Notes: a model not told the origin generated them from the sequence alone. Counted from the first letter of the stretch, positions 33,241 to 47,546 are shown. The stretch is 64,000 bases of DNA from Streptomyces roseirectus (GCF_014489635.1 NZ_CP060828.1:3882001-3946000); one strand, 5' to 3'. Numbers and translations are program-made.

Positions 33241-33612
33241 TTACTTCTCCTTCTTGGCGCCGTAGCGGCTGCGGGCCTGCTTGCGGTTCTTGACACCCTG
33301 GGTGTCGAGAGAACCACGGATGATCTTGTAGCGAACACCGGGCAGGTCCTTCACACGGCCACCACGCACGAGCACGATGGAGTGCTCCTGCAGGTTGTGT
33401 CCCTCACCCGGAATGTAAGCGGTGACCTCGATCCCGCTGGTCAGACGCACACGCGCGACCTTACGCAGGGCCGAGTTCGGCTTCTTCGGGGTGGTCGTGA
33501 ACACACGCGTGCAGACGCCGCGACGCTGAGGGGAACCCTCGAGTGCGGGCGTCTTGTTCTTCTCGACCTTGTCCTGCCGGCCCTTCCGGACCAGCTGCTG
33601 GATCGTAGGCAC
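33241..33612 (-). CDS. rpsL: Ribosomal protein S12
   Basis: 123 residues from a GTG start. S12 sits at the decoding centre. Lys43 (TTTPKKPNS) and Lys88 with Pro91 ([10 protein letters not shown]) are the streptomycin-sensitive residues. It is the first gene of the str operon; the 220 nt upstream contain its promoter region. Confidence 0.99.
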   Translation of the reverse strand: MPTIQQLVRKGRQDKVEKNKTPALEGSPQRRGVCTRVFTTTPKKPNSALRKVARVRLTSGIEVTAYIPGEGHNLQEHSIVLVRGGRVKDLPGVRYKIIRGSLDTQGVKNRKQARSRYGAKKEK

Positions 33613-33832
33613 TACTTCTCCGGTTTCTGTGTGCCGATGGTGAAGCTAACCTGGAACGTCGCCGACCCACGCGGTCGGGTGTGTCGGATCCACCAGACCT
33701 CCGCCGTGAAGCGGAAACGAAGCGCGGATCGCGGTGGCCGTATACGGCTCGTGTGCGGTTGAAGGCACGCACAGGAGCCAGGGCACACCCCAGGCACAAG
33801 GTCTGAGCGTACCCAGTGGGGTGACTCCGGTC

Positions 33833-33868
33833 AAAATAAAAGCCCACGGCGACGGCACGCCGGGCTTT
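33833..33868 (-). terminator. Intrinsic terminator of the glycosyltransferase gene
   Basis: On the minus strand AAAGCCCGGCG pairs with CGCCGTGGGCTTT (one 2-nt bulge) and is followed by TATTTT. It begins at the stop codon and lies between the glycosyltransferase and rpsL. Confidence 0.75.
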
Positions 33869-34848
33869 CAGAGGCGCCGCTCAGCCCGCTCCCGCGAGGT
33901 GTCACGCGCGACGAAATAGGTGGGCCGGTTCTGCACGGCCGTATAGATCCTGCCCACATACTCGCCGAGCAGTCCTACGCAGACGAGCTGCACGGCCCCG
34001 ATGAACAGCACCCCGATGAACAGCGACGTCCACCCCGGCACCGTCTCCTCGGACGCGTGCGCCCACAGCGTGTACCCGATGAGACCCAGGCAGACGAGGA
34101 AGGCGAACCCCCCGAGCCAGGTCGCGATCCGCAGCGGGGCCGCCGAGAACCCGGTCACGCTGTCCACCGCGAGCCGGATCATCCGCCCCAGCGGGTACTT
34201 GCTGTGCCCGGCGGTCCGCGGCTCCCTCTCGTACGTCACCTCGCCGCTCGGGAACCCCAGCCACGGCACGAGCAGCCGGTACACCCGCTGCTGGTCGGGA
34301 AGCGCCTTCAGGGCGTCGACGGCGGCCCGGCTGAGCAGCCGGAAGTCACCGGCCTGCGCGGGCACGGACGGGCCCGCCAGGCGCCGTACGAGGCGGTAGT
34401 ACAGGGCCGCCGTCCACCGCTTGAACCCCGTGTCGCTGGCCCGGTCCGCCCGGATCCCGTACACGATGTCCAGCTCCCGCCCCCGGGCCAGCGCCAGCAT
34501 CTCCGGGATCTTCTCCGGCGGGTCCTGGAGGTCGGCGTCGATACTCGCGACGTACGCGCCGCGCGCCCGGTCCAGGCCCGCCGTCAGCGCCGCCTGGTGC
34601 CCCGAGTTCCGGCGCAGCCCGATGATCCGCAGCTCCGGCCAGCCGAGCCGGAAGGCGTCCAGGAGGACGGCCGTCCGGTCGCCGCTGCCGTCGTCCACGG
34701 CCACGACCTCGTACGGTTCGCCCAGGGCGTCGAGCACGGGACGCAGCCGGCTCACCAGAGCGGGCAGCGCCTCCTCCTCGTTGAACATGGGAATGACGAC
34801 CGAGAGCGCGACCGGCTGCTCCCGTATGCCATCGTCCTGCTTGTCCAC
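33868..34848 (-). CDS. Polyprenyl-phosphate glycosyltransferase, DPM1/GtrB type
   Basis: 326 residues from a GTG preceded by GGGAGG. An N-terminal GT2 domain (LSVVIPMFNEEEALPALVSRL, VDDGSGDRT, SIDADLQDPPE with the metal-binding DAD, QAGDFRLLSR) is followed by two membrane helices near the C-terminus (IATWLGGFAFLVCLGLIGYTLW and WTSLFIGVLFIGAVQLVCVGLLGEYVGRIY). This is the layout of enzymes that load a sugar onto undecaprenyl or polyprenyl phosphate. It is divergent from a polytopic mannosyltransferase-like gene, a plausible partner that would use the lipid-linked sugar. Confidence 0.93.
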   Translation of the reverse strand: MDKQDDGIREQPVALSVVIPMFNEEEALPALVSRLRPVLDALGEPYEVVAVDDGSGDRTAVLLDAFRLGWPELRIIGLRRNSGHQAALTAGLDRARGAYVASIDADLQDPPEKIPEMLALARGRELDIVYGIRADRASDTGFKRWTAALYYRLVRRLAGPSVPAQAGDFRLLSRAAVDALKALPDQQRVYRLLVPWLGFPSGEVTYEREPRTAGHSKYPLGRMIRLAVDSVTGFSAAPLRIATWLGGFAFLVCLGLIGYTLWAHASEETVPGWTSLFIGVLFIGAVQLVCVGLLGEYVGRIYTAVQNRPTYFVARDTSRERAERRL

Positions 34849-34932
34849 GCGCCCCTCCCGAACCTGTGGAGCGGATGTGCGACTCTGATGCGATCTTATG
34901 CCTAGGTTTATGTGCCGAGGGGGAACCTGTCG

Positions 34933-36183
34933 ATGAGTACCACCGCGACCGATCCCGTGGTGACGGCGCCGGAACCACCACGCCGCTTCGCGGTGCCCGA
35001 CCGGGTACGACCGTACCTCCCCGCGCTCGCCCTGTACGGCGTCTGCAAGCTCACCGGGCTCGGCGTCTTCGCGTACCTGCTGGAGTGGACCGGCGACTAC
35101 GCGAAGAAGGATCCCCGCTTCGGGGGCGGCGCCCACTGGTGGGACGTCCTCGCGACGTGGGACGGCTGGTGGTACCTCCAGGTCGCCGAAAAGGGGTACG
35201 ACCCCAAACCCCTCCAGCACCTCGCGCCGGGCGGCCTCTTCACCGTCCAGCAGGACTCCGTCGCCTTCTTCCCGCTCTTCCCCGGCCTGATCCGGGGCGT
35301 CTCCGAGATCACCGGGCTCGGCCTGTACGGCTCCGCGATGCTGGTCTCGATCGTCAGCTCCTTCGTCGCCGCGGCCGGCATCTACGCGGTCGTCTCCCTG
35401 CTCGCCGGCCCCCGCGCCGGGACCATCGCCGCCGGCCTGTGGGCCATCGTCCCCGGCGCCGGCGTCGAGTGGGCCGTCTACTCCGAATCCCTCTTCGTCG
35501 CCATCGCCGCGTGGACCTGCTGGTGCGTGATGAAGCGCCGCTGGATGGCCGCCGGCCTCCTCGCCTTCCTCGCCGGCCTCAACCGCCCCACGTCCGCCGC
35601 TCTCATCGGCGCCGTCGGCCTGGCCGCCCTCGTCACCCTCGCCCGCAAGGACTCCCGCCGCGAACACGGCATCGCCGGCCCCGTCTACGCGATCGTCGCC
35701 GCCCCCCTCGGCCTCCTCACCTACATCACCTGGGTCGGCCTCAGCATGGGCGACCTCACCGCCTACTTCACCCTCCAACGCGAGGGCTGGGCCCACTACT
35801 TCGACTTCGGCGCCTACACCCTCGACGTCCTGCGCAACACCGCCGTAGGCCGCACCGACTACCTCTTCGCCTTCCCCACGGCCGACCTGATCGCCGTCCT
35901 CCTGGTCCTCACCCTCCCCTTCCTCCTCACCCTCCTCCTCCGCACCAAGCCCCCCCTGGTCCTGACTGCCTACACCCTCGCCTCAATCCTCACAGTCCTG
36001 GGCACCCAACAAATGTTCGCCAACACCCCCCGCTACCTCCTCCCCGCCTTCCCCCTACTCCTGGCCCCAGCCATGGCCCTGTCCCGCCTGAAGTGGACGG
36101 CCTTGCTCCCCTTGTACGCAACCTTCGCAGTGGCCTCGGGCTGGTACGCCCACTACTTGATGTTCGAACTGGGCATCCCGTAA
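34933..36183 (+). CDS. Polytopic membrane mannosyltransferase-like protein (PIG-V/GT-C type)
   Basis: 416 residues with about ten transmembrane helices. The segment ATWDGWWYLQVAEKGY, with an acidic residue in the first outer loop, and QDSVAFFPLFPGLIR resemble PIG-V-type GT-C enzymes that use polyprenyl-linked mannose. The ATG of MSTTATDP follows a GAGGGGGA site by ~10 nt. It is divergent from the DPM1-like gene, and the pair probably makes and uses a lipid-linked hexose for cell-surface or protein glycosylation. Confidence 0.82.
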   Translation: MSTTATDPVVTAPEPPRRFAVPDRVRPYLPALALYGVCKLTGLGVFAYLLEWTGDYAKKDPRFGGGAHWWDVLATWDGWWYLQVAEKGYDPKPLQHLAPGGLFTVQQDSVAFFPLFPGLIRGVSEITGLGLYGSAMLVSIVSSFVAAAGIYAVVSLLAGPRAGTIAAGLWAIVPGAGVEWAVYSESLFVAIAAWTCWCVMKRRWMAAGLLAFLAGLNRPTSAALIGAVGLAALVTLARKDSRREHGIAGPVYAIVAAPLGLLTYITWVGLSMGDLTAYFTLQREGWAHYFDFGAYTLDVLRNTAVGRTDYLFAFPTADLIAVLLVLTLPFLLTLLLRTKPPLVLTAYTLASILTVLGTQQMFANTPRYLLPAFPLLLAPAMALSRLKWTALLPLYATFAVASGWYAHYLMFELGIP

Positions 36184-36475
36184 AAACGGCAGAGCCGCGC
36201 GAACGCAACAAACCACACCACGTCCTTCAGAGACGCGGGGCTGTACCGATATGCGGCCACCACCGCGCGAGCACGAACAACGCACACCACACCCGCACCC
36301 ACCCACCGAGCAGAACCCAGTCCTCCAGGCGCGAGGCCGCATCGATACCCGGCCACCGCCGCACAGACGCGACAACCCACAACGGCGCCGCACCCGCCCA
36401 CCCTCCCGCACCCAGTCTTTTAGGGGCGCGGGGAACTGCGCGAACAACCACGACGCACCCGCACCCGCCGAAGCC
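36184..36475. repeat. Array of the Streptomyces interspersed repeat (~97-bp unit, degenerate copies)
   Basis: Non-coding 3' region of the mannosyltransferase-like gene. Units begin near 36223, 36321 and 36416 (period 95-98 bp), plus a partial unit at 36190-36220. Each has a T-rich start, AGGGGCGCGGGG or a variant, then CTGCGCGAACAACCACGACG or the variant CTGTACCGATATGCGGCCAC, then a CACCCGCACCC run. The motif is one I recognise as widespread downstream of Streptomyces genes. Copies have diverged, so the array is old. Confidence 0.75.
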
Positions 36476-36503
36476 CCCCAGCCCCCTCCTCGAACCGCGC
36501 TCC

Positions 36504-37061
36504 TCACACAGCCAGCAGCATCATCAACAGCATGAACGCGGCCCACCCTGCGATGGAGAGCCACCCGAGGATGATCCCGGCCATGGCGAACCCCTCACCC
36601 CCCTCACCGGTCCGCTGGATCTCCGTCCGCGCGGAGTGCCCGAGAATCACCGCCGGAATCCCCGTGAGCCCGAACGTCATGGTCGTCAGCACCCCACACA
36701 CGAGCGCCCCCACGGCCTTCCCATTGGTCGGCGGCGCGGGCAACGGCCGAAACGTCCGCGGCACATACCCCTGCGGCGGCGGAGCGAACTGCTGCACAGG
36801 CGCAGGCCCCTGAGGCAGATCGGCGACGATCAACCCCAGCTCCCCCACGGTCCGAGCCTGATACGCCCGAGCCACCCGCCGCTCCAGCTCATCCGCCTGC
36901 AACCGCCCCTCACTGAACCCCGCCCGCAACACATCCACAGCCCGCTCCCGATCAGCAGTGGACGCCAGCATCCCACCCCCCTGCTGCACAGCCGGAGGCT
37001 GCTGCTGCCCACCCTGCCCCTGAGCCGGCTGCCACGGCTGCCACGGCGTCGGATACGACAC
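36504..37061 (-). CDS. DUF1707 / DUF4190 membrane protein
   Basis: 185 residues from a GTG preceded by GGGGGAGG. A Gln/Pro-rich N-terminus is followed by a DUF1707 segment (MLASTADRERAVDVLRAGFSEGRL.. to ..IVADLP, ~30-82) and a C-terminal DUF4190-like part with two hydrophobic helices (GALVCGVLTTMTFGLTGIPAVILG and AGIILGWLSIAGWAAFMLLMMLL). DUF1707 proteins occur across actinobacteria, often as small membrane or regulatory proteins. Function unknown; it probably sits in the membrane with the DUF1707 part in the cytoplasm. Confidence 0.85.
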   Translation of the reverse strand: MSYPTPWQPWQPAQGQGGQQQPPAVQQGGGMLASTADRERAVDVLRAGFSEGRLQADELERRVARAYQARTVGELGLIVADLPQGPAPVQQFAPPPQGYVPRTFRPLPAPPTNGKAVGALVCGVLTTMTFGLTGIPAVILGHSARTEIQRTGEGGEGFAMAGIILGWLSIAGWAAFMLLMMLLAV

Positions 37062-37153
37062 GGGACCTCCCCCGGACGGCACCACTTCTTTTCTTACCCC
37101 TATCATCCCCCAACGCCCGACCCGCCCCCACGGTTCCACAAACCCGGAAAACA

Positions 37154-37189
37154 CGAGGGCGGCCACCCCACAAGGAGTGACCGCCCTCG
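37154..37189 (-). terminator. Terminator of the rpoBC operon
   Basis: Arms CGAGGGCGGCCAC and GTGACCGCCCTCG pair with one mismatch around an 11-nt loop, 29 nt past the rpoC stop codon. Confidence 0.75.
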
Positions 37190-37217
37190 AACGCCTACAG
37201 CGCTACCGCACTACCGC

Positions 37218-41117
<3,900 letters not shown>

Positions 41118-41211
41118 TATGCGTCAATCCCTCTCAGGGTTGTAAGTCATGGGGTCTGAAACGGGGGTCCTGGGGCCGGCCGGGCCATGGTGTGGCCCGG
41201 CCGGACTCCCG

Positions 41212-44200
41212 TCAGACCTCTTCGACGCTGCTCGGCTCGCGCCGGGACAGGTCGATGCCGAGCTCTTCCGCCGCGCGGAAGACGTCCTCGTCGGTGTCGC
41301 GCATCTCGATGGACATGCCGTCCGAGGACAGCACCTCCACGTTGAGGCACAGGGACTGCATCTCCTTGATGAGCACCTTGAAGGACTCGGGGATGCCGGG
41401 CTCGGGGATGTTCTCGCCCTTGACGATGGCCTCGTAGACCTTCACGCGGCCGGTGACGTCGTCGGACTTGATGGTCAGCAGCTCCTGGAGGGCGTACGCG
41501 GCGCCGTAAGCCTCCAGCGCCCACACCTCCATCTCGCCGAATCGCTGGCCACCGAACTGGGCCTTACCACCCAGCGGCTGCTGGGTGATCATCGAGTACG
41601 GACCGGTCGACCGGGCGTGCAGCTTGTCGTCGACCAGGTGGTGGAGCTTGAGGATGTACATGTAGCCGACGGAGATCGGGTCCGGGAACGGCTCACCGCT
41701 ACGGCCGTCGAACAGCCGCGCCTTGCCGGACGGGAGCACCATGCGCTCGCCGTCGCGGTTGGGGATGGTGTGGTTCAGCAGACCCGCCAGCTCGTCCTCA
41801 CGGGCACCGTCGAAGACCGGGGTGGCGACGTTGGTGCCGGGGGCGACCTGGTCGGCGCCGATGACCTGGAGGCGCTGCGCCCACTCGTCGGCGAGCCCGG
41901 AGACGTCCCAGCCACGGCTGGCGAGCCAGCCGAGGTGGATCTCCAGGACCTGTCCCGGGTTCATTCGGGACGGCACACCGAGCGGGTTGAGGATGATGTC
42001 GACCGGGGTGCCGTCCTCCAGGAACGGCATGTCCTCGATCGGCAGGATCTTGGAAATAACACCCTTGTTGCCGTGGCGGCCGGCGAGCTTGTCACCGTCG
42101 GTGATCTTGCGCTTCTGCGCCACGTACACGCGCACCAGCTGGTTGACGCCCGGGGGAAGCTCGTCCCCCTCCTCGCGGTCGAAGACGCGGACGCCGATGA
42201 TCTTGCCGATCTCGCCGTGCGGCACCTTCAGCGAGGTGTCACGGACCTCGCGGGCCTTCTCACCGAAGATCGCGCGCAGCAGCCGCTCCTCGGGCGTCAG
42301 CTCGGTCTCACCCTTGGGCGTGACCTTGCCGACGAGGATGTCACCGGCGACGACCTCGGCACCGATGCGGATGATGCCGCGCTCGTCGAGGTCGGCCAGG
42401 ACCTCTTCGGAGACGTTCGGGATGTCCCGGGTGATCTCCTCGGGGCCGAGCTTGGTGTCACGGGCGTCGACCTCGTGCTCCTCGATGTGGATCGAGGAGA
42501 GGACGTCGTCCTGGACGAGGCGCTGCGACAGGATGATCGCGTCTTCGTAGTTGTGGCCCTCCCACGGCATGAACGCGACGAGCAGGTTCTTGCCGAGCGC
42601 CATCTCGCCGTTCTCGGTGGCCGGACCGTCGGCCAGGACCTGGCCGGTGATGATCCGGTCGCCCTCGTCGACGATGACCTTCTGGTTGACCGAGGTGCCC
42701 TGGTTGGAGCGCGAGAACTTGTGCAGGCGGTACGTGATGTACGTGCCGTCGTCGTTCGCGGTGGTGATGTAGTCCGCGGAGACCTCCTGGACCACACCGG
42801 GCTTCTCGGCCTTGACGACGTCACCGGCGTCGACGGCGGAGCGGTACTCCATGCCGGTGCCGACGAGCGGGGCCTCGCTCTTGATGAGCGGCACGGCCTG
42901 GCGCATCATGTTCGCGCCCATGAGGGCACGGTTGGCGTCGTCGTGCTCGAGGAACGGGATCATGGCGGTCGCGACCGACACCATCTGGCGCGGCGAGACG
43001 TCCATGTAGTCGACCTCGTCACCGGGGACGTAGTCGACCTCGCCACCACGACGGCGGACCAGGACGCGGTTCTCGGTGAAGCGCAGTTCGTCGTTGAGCG
43101 TGGCGTTGGCCTGCGCGATGACGAAGCGGTCCTCCTCGTCGGCGGTCAGGTAGTCGACCTCGTCGGTGACCTGGCCGTCGACGACCTTGCGGTACGGGGT
43201 CTCGACGAAACCGAACGCGTTGACGCGGCCGTAGGAGGCGAGCGAGCCGATCAGACCGATGTTCGGGCCTTCGGGCGTCTCGATCGGGCACATGCGGCCG
43301 TAGTGCGAGGGGTGCACGTCACGGACCTCGAAGCCGGCCCGCTCACGGGAGAGACCACCGGGACCAAGGGCCGACAGACGGCGCTTGTGGGTGAGCCCCG
43401 ACAGCGGGTTGTTCTGGTCCATGAACTGCGACAGCTGGCTGGTGCCGAAGAACTCCTTGATGGAGGCGACGACCGGCCGGATGTTGATCAGGGTCTGCGG
43501 CGTGATCGCCTCGACGTCCTGGGTGGTCATGCGCTCGCGCACGACACGCTCCATACGGGCGAGACCCGTACGGACCTGGTTCTGGATCAGCTCGCCGACG
43601 CTGCGCAGACGGCGGTTGCCGAAGTGGTCGATGTCGTCGGTCTCGACGACGATCGTCTGACCGCTGTCGCCGACCGTCTCGGTCTCGCCCGCGTGCAGCT
43701 TGACCAGGTACTTGATCGTCGCGATGACGTCCTCGACGGTCAGCACACCGGCGTCGAGCGGGGCGTCCGCGGCGAGCTTCTTGTTGACCTTGTAGCGGCC
43801 GACCTTCGCGAGGTCGTAGCGCTTCGGGTTGAAGTACAGGTTCTCGAGGAGCGTCTGCGCGGCCTCACGGGTCGGCGGCTCGCCCGGACGCAGCTTGCGG
43901 TAGATGTCGAGCAGCGCGTCGTCCTGGCCCTGGGTGTGGTCCTTCTCCAGGGTGGCGCGCATGGACTCGTACTCGCCGAACTCCTCCAGGATCTGCTCGG
44001 TGGTGTAGCCGAGGGCCTTGAGGAGGACGGTCACGGACTGCTTGCGCTTGCGGTCGATGCGGACGCCGACCATGTCGCGCTTGTCGATCTCCATCTCCAG
44101 CCAGGCACCCCGGGACGGGATGATCTTGGCGGAGAAGATGTCCTTGTCGGACGTCTTGTCGATGGAGGAGTCGAAGTAGACACCGGGCGAGCGCACGAGC

Positions 44201-44697
44201 TGCGACACGACGACACGCTCGGTGCCGTTGATGACGAAGGTGCCCTTGTTCGTCATGAGCGGGAAGTCGCCCATGAAGACCGTCTGGGACTTGATCTCGC
44301 CGGTCTCGTTGTTGGTGAACTCGGCGGTGACGAAGAGCGGCGCGGCGTACGTGAAGTCGCGCTCCTTGCACTCGTCGATGCTGTTCTTCGGCGGCTCGAA
44401 GCGGTGGTCGCGGAAGGTCAGCGACATCGACCCGGAGAAGTCCTCGATCGGGGAGATCTCCTCGAAGATCTCCTCCAGACCGGACTTGGTGGGGACGTCC
44501 TGACCGCTCTCCAGAGCCTCCTCGACCCGACTCTGCCAGGCGGTGTTGCCGAGCAGCCAGTCGAAGCTCTCGGTCTGGAGCGCGAGCAGGTTCGGAACCT
44601 CGAGAGGCTCCTTGATCTTTGCAAAGGAGATGCGCAGCGGGGCAGTGCTGGCGGCGTTGTTCGTATTCGCGGTCGAGGCGGTGCGCGAGGCGGCCAA
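41212..44697 (-). CDS. rpoB: RNA polymerase beta subunit
   Basis: 1161 residues from a TTG (LAASRTAST...) 8 nt after GGAAGGA; this gives the S. coelicolor length, whereas the longer open start at 44757 lacks a site. The rifampicin pocket [17 protein letters not shown]...[11 protein letters not shown] has the sensitive residues Asp427, His437 and Ser442. Confidence 0.99.
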   Translation of the reverse strand: MAASRTASTANTNNAASTAPLRISFAKIKEPLEVPNLLALQTESFDWLLGNTAWQSRVEEALESGQDVPTKSGLEEIFEEISPIEDFSGSMSLTFRDHRFEPPKNSIDECKERDFTYAAPLFVTAEFTNNETGEIKSQTVFMGDFPLMTNKGTFVINGTERVVVSQLVRSPGVYFDSSIDKTSDKDIFSAKIIPSRGAWLEMEIDKRDMVGVRIDRKRKQSVTVLLKALGYTTEQILEEFGEYESMRATLEKDHTQGQDDALLDIYRKLRPGEPPTREAAQTLLENLYFNPKRYDLAKVGRYKVNKKLAADAPLDAGVLTVEDVIATIKYLVKLHAGETETVGDSGQTIVVETDDIDHFGNRRLRSVGELIQNQVRTGLARMERVVRERMTTQDVEAITPQTLINIRPVVASIKEFFGTSQLSQFMDQNNPLSGLTHKRRLSALGPGGLSRERAGFEVRDVHPSHYGRMCPIETPEGPNIGLIGSLASYGRVNAFGFVETPYRKVVDGQVTDEVDYLTADEEDRFVIAQANATLNDELRFTENRVLVRRRGGEVDYVPGDEVDYMDVSPRQMVSVATAMIPFLEHDDANRALMGANMMRQAVPLIKSEAPLVGTGMEYRSAVDAGDVVKAEKPGVVQEVSADYITTANDDGTYITYRLHKFSRSNQGTSVNQKVIVDEGDRIITGQVLADGPATENGEMALGKNLLVAFMPWEGHNYEDAIILSQRLVQDDVLSSIHIEEHEVDARDTKLGPEEITRDIPNVSEEVLADLDERGIIRIGAEVVAGDILVGKVTPKGETELTPEERLLRAIFGEKAREVRDTSLKVPHGEIGKIIGVRVFDREEGDELPPGVNQLVRVYVAQKRKITDGDKLAGRHGNKGVISKILPIEDMPFLEDGTPVDIILNPLGVPSRMNPGQVLEIHLGWLASRGWDVSGLADEWAQRLQVIGADQVAPGTNVATPVFDGAREDELAGLLNHTIPNRDGERMVLPSGKARLFDGRSGEPFPDPISVGYMYILKLHHLVDDKLHARSTGPYSMITQQPLGGKAQFGGQRFGEMEVWALEAYGAAYALQELLTIKSDDVTGRVKVYEAIVKGENIPEPGIPESFKVLIKEMQSLCLNVEVLSSDGMSIEMRDTDEDVFRAAEELGIDLSRREPSSVEEV

Positions 44698-45262
44698 GAG
44701 GGGGTCCTTCCGAGGGCTCGGACTCACTACGCGCTTCCCGGCCCCTCCCCGGTGCACAAACGACGAAAGTCCCAGGTCAGGGCCGTTTCAGTCGCTGATG
44801 CTCAAGTGAGGGCATGCCCCTGGTGACGGGCAGGGGATAGCTAACAGGCAGCGCAAAGGGACAGTGTAGCCACTTGGCACACTGATGTCCAGCCCCGATT
44901 TTCAACAGCCCTCGTCGTCACTCAACGCCCTCGGCATGCTCGCCCTCAACGCACGTTGATACTGCCCTCTTCGCCGTCGATCCATGCCTCGGATTCGGAT
45001 CCTTGTGACGACGCGTCCTGAGAATTGCGCGCTGCGTGCTGTTCGTCAAGGCCCCCCTGCCCGAACAGGGGGTGTCCGCAGACACGACGAAGATCACCAT
45101 ACCCCTCGTGAACAGGGGTTCAAGGCAACCGTGGCCACGCTTCCAGGAACGCCGAAGAGCGACCACCCGGATGGATGATCGCTCTTCGCGGTGCTCGCGT
45201 TACAGCCCTGGCGGGCCGCTTTCGAGACTGTTTCCGAGGCTCGCTACGAGACTCGGAAGGTG
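44698..45262. other. 565-bp rplL-rpoB intergenic region
   Basis: No gene. Long untranslated spacer on the minus strand between rplL and rpoB. It holds the attenuator hairpin annotated separately, a small CCCCCTG/CAGGGGG hairpin near 45053-45071 and an ACCCCT/AGGGGT hairpin near 45101-45119. Such spacers usually carry partial termination and processing sites that set rpoBC below ribosomal protein expression. Confidence 0.6.
45153..45188 (-). terminator. Attenuator hairpin after rplL
   Basis: Perfect 10-bp arms CGAAGAGCGA / TCGCTCTTCG around a 16-nt loop, ~75 nt after the rplL stop. No U-tract follows, which fits a partial terminator or processing site allowing readthrough into rpoB. Confidence 0.55.
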
Positions 45263-45646
45263 TTACTTGACCTCGACCGAGGCGCCGGCGCCCTCAAGGG
45301 CTTCCTTCGCCTTGTCAGCGGCTTCCTTGTTGACCTTCTCGACGACCGGCTTCGGCGCACCGTCGACCAGGTCCTTGGCCTCCTTGAGGCCCAGGGAGGT
45401 CAGCTCACGCACGACCTTGATGACCTGGATCTTCTTGTCGCCGGCACCGGTGAGGATGACGTCGAACTCGTCCTTCTCCTCGACGGCCTCGGCACCACCG
45501 GAGGCGGCGCCACCGGCGACGACGACCGGCGCGGCAGCGGCGGCGGTGACCTCGAACTTGTCCTCGAACGCCTTCACGAACTCGGCGAGCTGGATCAGGG
45601 TCATGTTCTCGAACTCGGCAAGCAGTTCGTCCTGGGTGAGCGCCAT
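45263..45646 (-). CDS. rplL: Ribosomal protein L7/L12
   Basis: 127 residues starting MALTQDELL after AAGGAG. N-terminal dimerisation region, Ala/Gly-rich hinge ([19 protein letters not shown]) and C-terminal factor-binding domain ([29 protein letters not shown]). Stalk protein contacting EF-G and EF-Tu. Confidence 0.99.
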   Translation of the reverse strand: MALTQDELLAEFENMTLIQLAEFVKAFEDKFEVTAAAAAPVVVAGGAASGGAEAVEEKDEFDVILTGAGDKKIQVIKVVRELTSLGLKEAKDLVDGAPKPVVEKVNKEAADKAKEALEGAGASVEVK

Positions 45647-45770
45647 GGTGGCTGCTCCTTCCACTTCTAGATCGGCAGGTGCCGGATGTATGTGTCTGGC
45701 GGGCGTTCGGCCCGCTACGACCGTCGCGCTACGGCTGCTGCCTCACGCGGCGGTCATGATGCGAGCCGAG

Positions 45771-46301
45771 TTACTCGGCACCGCCCTGCTCGTCCTGCTT
45801 GGCGCGAAGAGCGTCCACGGTGCGGACGAGCTTCGTCGGCAGCGCCTGGAAGAGGGAGGCAGCCTGGGACTGCTTGCCCTTCATGGCACCGGCCAGCTTG
45901 GAGAGCAGAACCTCGCGGGACTCGAGGTCCGCAAGCTTCTTGATCTCGTCGGCGGACAGCGCCTTGCCGTCAAGGACACCGCCCTTGATGACGAGGTTCG
46001 GGTTGTCCTTGGCGAAGTCACGAAGACCCTTCGCCGACGTCACCGGGTCACCGGTGATGAAGGCGACCGCCGTCGGACCGTTGAACAGGTCGTCGAGCGT
46101 CGAGATCCCGGCCTCGTTGGCCGCAATCTTGGTCAGCGTGTTCTTCACCACGGCGTACTGGGCGTCTTCACCGAGCGAACGACGCAGCGTCTTCAGCTGC
46201 GCCACGGTGAGACCCCGGTACTCGGTCAGCACGGCGGCGTTCGAGCTGCGGAACTGCTCCGTCAGCTCGGCCACCGCGGCAGCCTTGTCGGGCCTTGCCA
46301 T
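45771..46301 (-). CDS. rplJ: Ribosomal protein L10
   Basis: 176 residues. [41 protein letters not shown] is diagnostic. Forms the stalk base with L7/L12; in bacteria the L10-L12 complex represses its own mRNA through the leader upstream. Confidence 0.99.
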   Translation of the reverse strand: MARPDKAAAVAELTEQFRSSNAAVLTEYRGLTVAQLKTLRRSLGEDAQYAVVKNTLTKIAANEAGISTLDDLFNGPTAVAFITGDPVTSAKGLRDFAKDNPNLVIKGGVLDGKALSADEIKKLADLESREVLLSKLAGAMKGKQSQAASLFQALPTKLVRTVDALRAKQDEQGGAE

Positions 46302-46527
46302 GAGCGTCGGCCTCCTTCCGGGTGATGAGACCGCTCGGAAGGGGCTGGGGAAAACGAAACGCCCCGGCGCAGGCGCACGGGGCGTAGCTCGACCGGGACT
46401 CGCACGCCGCTCGGGCAGCGAACTCCGGGAGCTCTTCCACGATCACCTGCGCGGGTCGTCCGCTTCAGCGGATCCTTCGGCCGCCGCACGTCCTTACGGA
46501 CACACGGCAACGACCAGCGGTCTTTGG
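46302..46527 (-). promoter_or_regulatory. L10 (rplJ) leader with attenuator
   Basis: Minus-strand leader of rplJL. It contains the conserved-looking GCCAAAGACCGCTGGTCG segment (46511-46527) and a CCCGCGCAGGTGA segment (near 46440-46455), as in ribosomal L10 leaders that bind L10-L12. Directly before the rplJ ribosome binding site a 7-bp hairpin (CGCCCCG / CGGGGCG, 46360-46384) is followed by TTTCGTTTT, which looks like an intrinsic attenuator. Confidence 0.6.
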
Positions 46528-46595
46528 CTTCTCAAGGAGAGTACGCGACCGGATCCGCGCGGGGCAAATCCGGTCGTACGACGGTCGCCCGCGGC

Positions 46596-47546
46596 TCAGG
46601 CGGACGGCGTCGGCACCGGCTCCAGGCCCTGGAGGTCGAGGTCGCCCCCGTCCAGGTTCTCCAGCTCCTTCAGCGAGTCGCCGAGGTTCTTGAGCATGTC
46701 CATCAGGTCGAAGGTGTCGGTGGCGGCCGGCGGCGTGACCTTGGCCTGCGCGCCGTAGTCGGAGAGCTTCATGCTCATCTTGACGGCGCCCTTGGGGTGG
46801 TCCATCACGACGTCCATCCGGACCGGCAGGTCGTCCTTGTTGACCCAGACGTCCGTGTCGTAGCCCGTGAAGCCGGACTTCTCGATGTTCTTCAGGAGCT
46901 TGTCGCGGTCGGCGGAGTCCAGGACGTCCAGCGACTTGTTGGACGCCATCATCTCCTTGACGGTGAGCAGGCCCTTGTAGTGGTCCGCCTCGACGCCGTC
47001 GATCTTCTCGCTGCCGATGTGCTTGATGTTCGGCGATTCGAGGAGCAGGGCGAGCTGGTCCACCGGGCTCTGGTTCATGTCCTCCAGGCCGGAGGTCATC
47101 TGCTTCTGGAGCGCCTGGTCGCCGGTGGCCTTGGCCGCGGCGGCCAGGTCCAGCTTGATCCAGTGCTTGCCCTTCATCATCTCGCCGAGGCCCGGGGACG
47201 AGCCCATGTTCATGTACATGACGTTGTTCGCCATGATCATGCGGACGCTCTCGGGGGCGCCCGGCTCGCCGGTGAGCCCGTCACCCTTCATCGTGACGTC
47301 CATCACGGTCGGGTCCCAGCCCATGACACCGGTCATCGTCGTGTTGCCGTCGCCCCCCAGGCCCTTCGGCATCGACATGGTCATGTTGACCTTGGCGGAC
47401 TTCGCCTCCGCCGTCTTCTTGAACGAGGCGGCCATCACCTGGGCCGCCGTGCGCTCCACGGTGTCCGCGCCGTTTCCGCAGGCCACGGCGCCGGTCAGGA
47501 CCAGCGCGGTCACCCCGGTCATGACAGTCGTCTTCCGGACGTTCAC
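46596..47546 (-). CDS. Lipoprotein (LppX/LprG-like fold)
   Basis: 316 residues from a GTG after GGGGGGAC. Signal peptide MNVRKTTVMTGVTALVLTGAVAC with lipobox Cys; the mature protein has a long beta-rich body (KSAKVNMTMSMP.., VMYMNMGSS.., GKHWIKLDL.., VDHYKG-like LTVKEM, DVWVNKDDLPVRMDVVMD) like actinobacterial LppX/LprAFG-type lipid-binding lipoproteins. It resembles the next gene in architecture, suggesting an old duplication. It lies between rplA and rplJ, as I recall for other streptomycetes. Possible lipid or ligand carrier outside the membrane. Confidence 0.88.
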   Translation of the reverse strand: MNVRKTTVMTGVTALVLTGAVACGNGADTVERTAAQVMAASFKKTAEAKSAKVNMTMSMPKGLGGDGNTTMTGVMGWDPTVMDVTMKGDGLTGEPGAPESVRMIMANNVMYMNMGSSPGLGEMMKGKHWIKLDLAAAAKATGDQALQKQMTSGLEDMNQSPVDQLALLLESPNIKHIGSEKIDGVEADHYKGLLTVKEMMASNKSLDVLDSADRDKLLKNIEKSGFTGYDTDVWVNKDDLPVRMDVVMDHPKGAVKMSMKLSDYGAQAKVTPPAATDTFDLMDMLKNLGDSLKELENLDGGDLDLQGLEPVPTPSA

